64,000 nt of DNA from Tyto alba. Taxonomy: Eukaryota > Chordata > Aves > Strigiformes > Tytonidae. Location: NCBI RefSeq assembly GCF_018691265.1, contig NW_024881313.1, forward strand, positions 6,787,501 to 6,851,500, read 5' to 3'. Shown here one piece after another: positions 58,232 through 64,000 of the stretch. Below the pieces are notes generated by a model, which ran no database searches, had not been told where the DNA came from, and saw nothing but the letters and a program-made list of their open reading frames with translations. The stretch's first letter is position 1, and each line of letters begins with the position of its first letter. The translations under genes and the position numbers were made by a program.

Positions 58232-58417
58232 TGTCCTGGTTCGGGCTGGACTAGAGTTCCTGTTCGTTTTAGTAGCTGGAGGAGTGCTGCAGCACCCTGA
58301 GACCCCAGGGGCTCCCCAGGTCCCAGTGCCCTCACCTGGGCGCGGGGGCGGGGGGAGCAGAGCTGGAGGGCTGGGCCCCGATTGGCCGATATCCATGTCA
58401 TGTGACCTTGTGCTCAC

Positions 58418-58425
58418 TATATAAA
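58418..58425 (+). promoter_or_regulatory. LTR TATA box with inverted CCAAT upstream
   Basis: TATATAAA, 33 bp after ATTGG, matching the promoter arrangement of the related LTR near 24.5 kb. Confidence 0.65.
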
Positions 58426-58592
58426 GGCAGGAGAGGGCCAGGAGGGGCTCTCACTTCTGGGAGCGTTGCTGTGGTGGCTTTGTGTTTGGGATTGCCGGCC
58501 GGGAGCAGGCGGTTGTCGGTCAGTGGGTGGTAGGCAGCTGTATTGTACATTACCTGCTGATATTGCTGTCAGTGTATTATTCTGTTACTGTT

Positions 58593-58598
58593 ATTAAA
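58593..58598 (+). promoter_or_regulatory. LTR polyadenylation signal ATTAAA
   Basis: ATTAAA followed by CTGTTTTTATCTC, the same context as in the 24-kb LTR. Confidence 0.6.
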
Positions 58599-58793
58599 CT
58601 GTTTTTATCTCAACCCGCGAGTCTCCCTTTGCCCCTCCGATCCCCTCCCCATTCCCAAGTGGGGGGAGGGTGGGTGAGCGGCTGTGTGGCGTTTAGCTGC
58701 TGAGTAAGCTCAAACCACAACAACTTTCCTTTCTTTACAGATCCATATAAAGCATTTTAAAGTAGAAATTACTTTTATTTTATAGATTAAAAG

Positions 58794-59420
58794 AGTCACA
58801 GAACCACAAAAAATCCTTAGGTTGAAAGGGACTTCTGGACGTCATCTGGTCCTAGCCCTTGATCAGAGTAGGGCCAGGTTCAAAGCTACATCGGGCTGCT
58901 CAGAGCCTTGTCTAGTTAATTTTGAGTATCTCTATGGAGGCCAGACATTTTTTCCAGACAATCTCTTCCATTGTTTAACCACCTGCACTGTGAAACTGTT
59001 TTGCTTTGATCCCGTCAGAATTTGCCTTGATGAAACTTGTGACTGTTGCCTCTCCCTTCACTGTGCCCCATCTTCTCTGTAATCCCCCAAAGGCCCTGGC
59101 AGACTGATTTTAGGTCCCCCCTGAAGCCACCTCTCTCTCAGGCTGAACAAGCCCAGTTCCCTCGGTCTTGCCTCACTGGGCAAGTTCTCCAGCCCCAACC
59201 ATCTCGGTGGCCCTGTGCTGAGCTCCCTCCGGTTTTTTGATCTCACTTCTGCTCCGGCAGATGTAAAAGTGGACACAGTGGCTTAGCGGATACAAGGGAG
59301 AAAAACTGTTTCCTTCTGCACGCTGACTATATTGGTTTGATCTGTGAGTTTGCTGAGGGTGCACTCCATACCACCACCCGAGTTGCTGCTGATGTTTAAC
59401 AGGGCAAGCACTGATATCGC
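58794..59420 (-). mobile_element. CR1 LINE fragment, about 630 bp, with internal loss
   Basis: On the plus strand it begins with an inverted CR1 3' end (TCACAGAACCACAAAAAATC, then GAAAGGGACTTCTGGA and CATCTGGTCC). It continues through the CTCTCAGGCTGAACAAGCCC block to the GAGTTTGCTGAGGGTGCACT block and a GATGTTTAACAGG word. Compared with the family order, sequence between about 59260 and 59340 is missing or highly altered. It is diverged and has no intact frame. Confidence 0.85.
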
Positions 59421-62400
59421 CATTCTTGACCAGATGATAATTATACTGACTTTTGAACCCCATGGTCCAGCTTCTCATCCATCTTGTATTAGTTATTTCT
59501 GAACTACGCATAAATTTTGCTACCGCTTCTGTCTCCTGTGATGGAGATAACGTGGAGCAGAATATTCAGGACTTGCAGAATTTAACTGGCTGTCTGAATA
59601 AAATAAAGTTCTGATTATTTAGCCTGCTTTCCATTTTGAGACTCTTTTTAGAAAGTAGCTGTGTTTCTCAAAGACTAATAGGAGTTTGTCTTGTTTAAAT
59701 CTCCTTTGGGTTTCCAGAAATCTTTGAGGAAGTAGAGTGTGGGAAAAACTAAGGCCTAAAGTGACTGAAGCCAAGACCAGTAAAGCATGGATTTGTACAG
59801 GGATAAGACCTGTAACAACACAAATGTATTTGTAGCTAGCAGACACTACAAGCACTTGTACTCCTCACTCTAAATATTTTCACTGTTTGACTAAGGAAGG
59901 AAGCATTTCACTGCAGTGGTACATCCTTTTTTTCAAATCAAAAATTTTCACAGAAAATTTTGGATTTTGCTAAAACTTTTGGTCAGGTTGAAAAGAATCA
60001 CCTGAGTTTGCTTGTTTTATTTTACTTTTTTTTTTTTTATTATTTTATTTTCAAATTTTTCACTAGTATTAAATAACCTTCCTCACTGAATGAATAAGTG
60101 AGCATAGTTTTGGATTGTATTAAAGGATGCTAGGAACAGTAACAGCATTATTGTAATATAACATCACAGCATATCTGTTTGATAAACAGATTGTGTAGTC
60201 AAAATGAAACAATATTATACTGTGAACGCAAAATTTTAAAAAGCATGTTTAATGGGAGCTTTTGAAATGTCAGTTTTCTGGTTCAGGTAGCTTTATAACT
60301 TTCTGAAACTGCTGAGGGCTGAGGTGGACCACACGCTTCCAAGATTCACAGTTCATGACTTGGTGAGATTTCGCTGTTTTGACCAGCTCAGCGTGGTGGG
60401 AGATACCTTATGCCTCATTGCTTGAAGAAGCACTGGTGGGTAGTTCTTGATCCCAGGTTTTTTCTATACTGTAATTTGATAATAATGAATGGCTCTTCTG
60501 GCTCTTTATTGCCTGGCATGTAACAGTGGAAGCTTACAAGCTATACCAAGGTCACAGTTAAGCCTGTCCTAAGACATGGTGCGGACTGTAAGTGATAATA
60601 GTGACGTTGCATGCTATTGACTGTTTGAGGGTGCAGGCACCTTCATGGTGGTTTAACCTAACATATTTTTGCAACTGGGTCATGCTAAGAACATGCACAT
60701 GGTCAGTTACTGTGCTTCAGCTGATGGACTGCCTGTGCCAGAGGAACTTAGTTGTTTTTAACCTAGTGCCTCTATCCATACCATTTTTTATATAAAGCTT
60801 TACACTGGACAGCCTTTAAAAAAATGCTTATAATGGAAATTAATAGGTGCCAGTGACATAATCTTGGTTGATGCTTATATAAAAGGCAGGGTGTTTATAT
60901 AGAAGGCAGGGTGTTTATATATTCTGTAGACAGTTTATTGGGGCAGTAGCAGGTAGACTACTCAATGATTTAGAGATACCACTGCAAAAGACACTTTCTT
61001 AATATCATTGTGAACATGTATAGAGATGCACGTAGGGAGTTTACATAAAGGGACATGCCAAAAAAAAGACAAGGGTAAATAAAAAGTAGCACACTTTCAA
61101 GATGCATATGTTGTGTGAGTATATCCGTGCATTATCAGTGTGTTCATTGCACATTTTTCTCAGAAACTTCAGCCTCAAGAGCAAAGGTAAGGTGACATTG
61201 TAGAATGACATTTTCTAAATTCCTTTCAATGGGGGGTTAGATTTTGACTCTTCTCCCTATTGAGACTCTCTTGAATATGAAACGGTTTCTGACTGGGCTG
61301 TTAAAAAGATGCATAAGTAGAGTCAGATACGTGTTGGTGATTCATTTGTAAAACTTCAGGTGAGGGATCAAGAACCTGTAAAGAATTTCCAGCAGGAAAG
61401 TGTATGTGAAGAGGCTAGAAAACTGTTTCCGATATCAACCAAAGCCACTTGTGTGGCTGAGTGTGAAAGCTGAAGCCATCACCCTGCACTGACTCCCACG
61501 CTGGCCTTTTACTACTGCTCCTATATTCACTAGAACAGGCAAATGCAGAACACTGTGAACTGGGTTTTTGAAAGCCAGGATGTAGAATTCAATCTTTCAG
61601 AAAGCAAAACACCATCAACAAAAGACAGTGATTGTGCTTTATGCCACCTGGGAACAGAGAGAGAACACATGCTCAATCACTCAGAAAGCCACGTCAGCCC
61701 CACATTGTTCTGCTCCTGATTTTGACAGTGAGATGTGAAACTGAAACAGTTGTGTTGTTGATACAGAGGAAAAGCAAGTAGTCTACCCGTGATGACCCTT
61801 CAGGCCTACTCTGCTCCTGAGATGATTCTGTCTGGTCTGTTGTTTCCTCTCCTGAGCCTCATGCTGGGATAAAACAGGAGAATGATGAGGGTGAGGGGTG
61901 AGGGGACACAGCCATTGCTAGGAACTTAGGAGTCTCAGCAGCTTTTGAACAACTCCTGATCTGCTTCCTACACCAGCACAAACCAGTGTGCTGCTATAAG
62001 AAGAGAGCAGCATTCCATTCTGGAGAGCAGCCTATAGCATTGCCCCAAAGTTGTAGAGCATTGGATATGCTGGAAAATGTCTAAGAAGAACACAGACTGA
62101 ATTTTATGACTACTGGAGTAGTCACCGAAGTCAGTAGATGGTGAACATGACACAAATCCTTTGTCGCGCTAAATTTTGCCATGAGACAGTAGACAAGAAA
62201 TGAAGCATAGGTGGGGGTTGTTTGCTTTTATCCAGCACTCCTGGTTATTTGTTTACACATTTTCAGAAATGAAAGAGAATCTTTGGTAAAAGCAAATCAA
62301 ATGAAGCCACTTGAACCCTTTACCCTGGAGGACAGGTTGGCAGAGAAATGGGTTGCAGTGCTTCCAGATGTTACAGGAAACAAGCAATACTCAGGAATTC

Positions 62401-64000
62401 AGAGAAGCTGGAATCCCTCGCACGGATGCGTGCCAGAGAAAAAAGCATTGTTGTAACAGCTGAAATCTGTTTCTACAGGCCCCATTTAGCAGGGCATAAG
62501 TACATACTTAAGCCTATCCCAAGCCACCAAGGCACAGAAGTGTGGGCTGAAGTTCCAGCTGTGCTGGTGATTGCAAGCTGCAGTAGTATGATTCTCACTG
62601 TATCCACAAACAGATTTGCTCTGCTTCACTTCTTTGCTGTATCAAAAGTAATTATGTGAAGGTGACAAACCTGAACTGGAACATGGCTTTAGGTTATCTT
62701 AAACTAACAAAGGCAAAGATAGATATTTACACTGTTTGATTCTACGCATCTATTTAGGTGCTCTGAGCCATGTGCCAGTATCCATATCTTTCCCTTTGGA
62801 CACGCAGGGAAGTTGGGCTCTCAGGCTTACATGTTCTGAACCACAGTTTAATTAGATGACTAAAATGCTCATTAAAAATATCTTTCTAAAACCCAAAGTT
62901 TTAACTGTGAGCATAATCAAGTGTTGGAATCAATTTCAAAAGTCATTTCAATTTGTCATCACTTGCAGTCTTTCAGCTGAGTGTGGATGTTCATAAATAT
63001 ATATGTTCCCTGTTACTTGTGTGCGGTTCTTGCACTGCAGCTCTATCGCGTGATCTGGCAATGTGCTGAGCAAATTGAGTCATGTCCATGGTGTGCTTTA
63101 CTGTGCGTCCCTCCTGAGGGAAGAACTGTGCACAACAGGATAGCTTCTTGGGGTAGCAGAGTTTGGCATGCTTGTGGAAGCCTGTATTTCTGAGAAGATA
63201 CCTGGCAGTATTTTACAGTAATTGCAATTTCCTGCCAACGTATACTGCATGCTATAGTCAGATGATGGATGATCAAAGCATGATTTACTAAAACCAGATT
63301 ATAATCTACCAGAGACATGTTTCCTAGCCAGCCAGGAATGACTGTTAGATGATGCTATGCAACGTCTTGATTTCAGAAGGGTGATAAAAGTGACTTTCCA
63401 AATAACAGCTTGGAATTTATGTTCTGGTTTTTCAATTGCTGTATCTAGTGATTGTTTGTAGATGTTGAAGACAAACTGTGTGAAAGTTTGTGATAAAGCT
63501 ACAGTTTTCTGTCATTACTTTTTGAGTGCTCTGCTGCAGAAAGAGCTCAGACCTTTTCAGATTGTTACTTTGGATCTTGCCTTTTTTCCCAGGAAATGGA
63601 ACTGAGTTTCTGAGACAATACTTTAGGCAGTTTCATGAGTGTGAGAAAGGATGTTTACTGTCTAGCTACTGACTAGAGGAGATTTTGCATCTACTGAAAT
63701 TGTTTCTCATCCAAGTCCTGGATCTGAATATAGACATTAAGATTCAGTTATACAAGGGTACACGTCATCTTTGGTTATTTTATTTGTGAGCTTGATTAGG
63801 AGTAGAGTGGGGAAGGATTGACCATAGTCAATAGCTGGCTGTCACCCACACATCTGGGACATTTCGCATGCCAGATTGGGTCTTTGAAAAAGAGAGCCTT
63901 CTCCTGTGGATTCCATGTCAGCTATTTTTGTCAAGTAGCACCTGCTTACCACGATGGAGGAAAAGCAACAGTTGTATTCAAAGTTCTTGGTTCATACCCT
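59421..64000. other. Unique non-coding DNA, no gene seen
   Basis: No gene recognised; the largest frame is 103 codons. It contains a T-run near 60027-60038 and a short tandem repeat at 60875-60920. Confidence 0.55.
60875..60920. repeat. 20-bp tandem repeat, 2.3 units
   Basis: TTATATAAAAGGCAGGGTGT, then TTATATAGAAGGCAGGGTGT, then a partial TTATAT. The units differ at one base. Confidence 0.9.

Larger units (their letters stand above)
58232..58722 (+). mobile_element. Solo LTR (bird ERV, TGTCCTGG class), 491 bp
   Basis: It begins TGTCCTGGTTCGGGCTGG, ends CTCAAACCACAACA and has perfect 5-bp flanking duplications ACTTT. The promoter layout is an inverted CCAAT (ATTGG at 58381-58385), then TATATAAA at 58418-58425, then ATTAAA at 58593-58598. 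It shares ends, signal order and the GTGAGCGGCTG word with the LTR at 24312-24882, so they are the same class but clearly different sequences. U3 contains G-runs (58338-58373) able to form a quadruplex. No internal region remains. It ends only about 70 bp before a CR1. Confidence 0.93.

Noticed and set aside
24307..58731. The 24-kb and 58-kb LTRs as the two ends of one provirus
   Set aside because: Their lengths and U3 sequences differ, the 58-kb copy has its own perfect duplication, and no internal retroviral sequence lies between them.
1..64000. tRNA, snRNA, Y RNA, telomeric repeat or CRISPR-like arrays
   Set aside because: Looked for characteristic words (B-box type GGTTCGAATCC, U6 start, TTAGGG arrays, regularly spaced repeats) and saw none.

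Overview
The window looks like avian nuclear DNA. Evidence: several CR1-type LINE fragments with the typical bird 3' end and reverse-transcriptase remnant; LTRs of the large bird class that begin TGTCCTGG and end near AACCACGACA (or the reverse complement); a low-CpG AT-leaning background; and older interspersed-repeat relics of a kind also seen in other amniotes. Four LTR-only insertions are present and none carries an internal retroviral region. I cannot name the species; the repeat content would fit a neoavian bird.

No protein-coding exon, tRNA, rRNA or known small RNA could be recognised. Open frames are short (maximum about 209 codons), show no recognisable domain and mostly arise from GC-rich stretches or repeats. 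The window is best read as a gene-poor intergenic region or a very long intron. Functional content, if any, is probably regulatory or non-coding.

Layout. 1-5.3 kb: unique DNA with poly-T and a TAACA microsatellite. 5.37-6.38 kb: minus-strand CR1 with a broken reverse-transcriptase reading frame. 6.4-14.4 kb: unique DNA with a G-rich, quadruplex-prone block near 11.5 kb. 14.477-14.926 kb: solo LTR with a perfect 6-bp duplication TTTACT. 17.721-17.922 kb: a CpG-dense, nested foldback element with two 80-bp arms at about 95% identity; this is the most unusual object in the window. 22.0-23.2 kb: an old CR1 split by about 395 bp of foreign sequence. 24.312-24.882 kb: solo LTR with CCAAT, TATA and ATTAAA signals. 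25.8-26.8 kb: a poly-T run, a CR1 3' end, about 220 bp of T-rich array and a small CpG island, in that order. 26.8-52 kb: mostly unique DNA with two further CpG-rich islets (32.6 and 46.1 kb), relics of ancient SINE or MITE-like repeats (40.4 and 45.2 kb) and an AT palindrome. 52.07-52.21 kb: a plus-strand CR1 tail. 53.311-54.371 kb: a 1.06-kb minus-strand solo LTR with TGCAG duplications. 58.232-58.722 kb: solo LTR with ACTTT duplications, closely followed by a minus-strand CR1 (58.79-59.42 kb). 59.4-64 kb: unique DNA.

Because no genes are recognised there is no operon or pathway to describe. The main story is a layered insertion history: ancient amniote repeats, then CR1 copies, then LTRs, and a foldback element that still has most of its CpGs and may be young. 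All family assignments are from recognition by eye, not from a database search.
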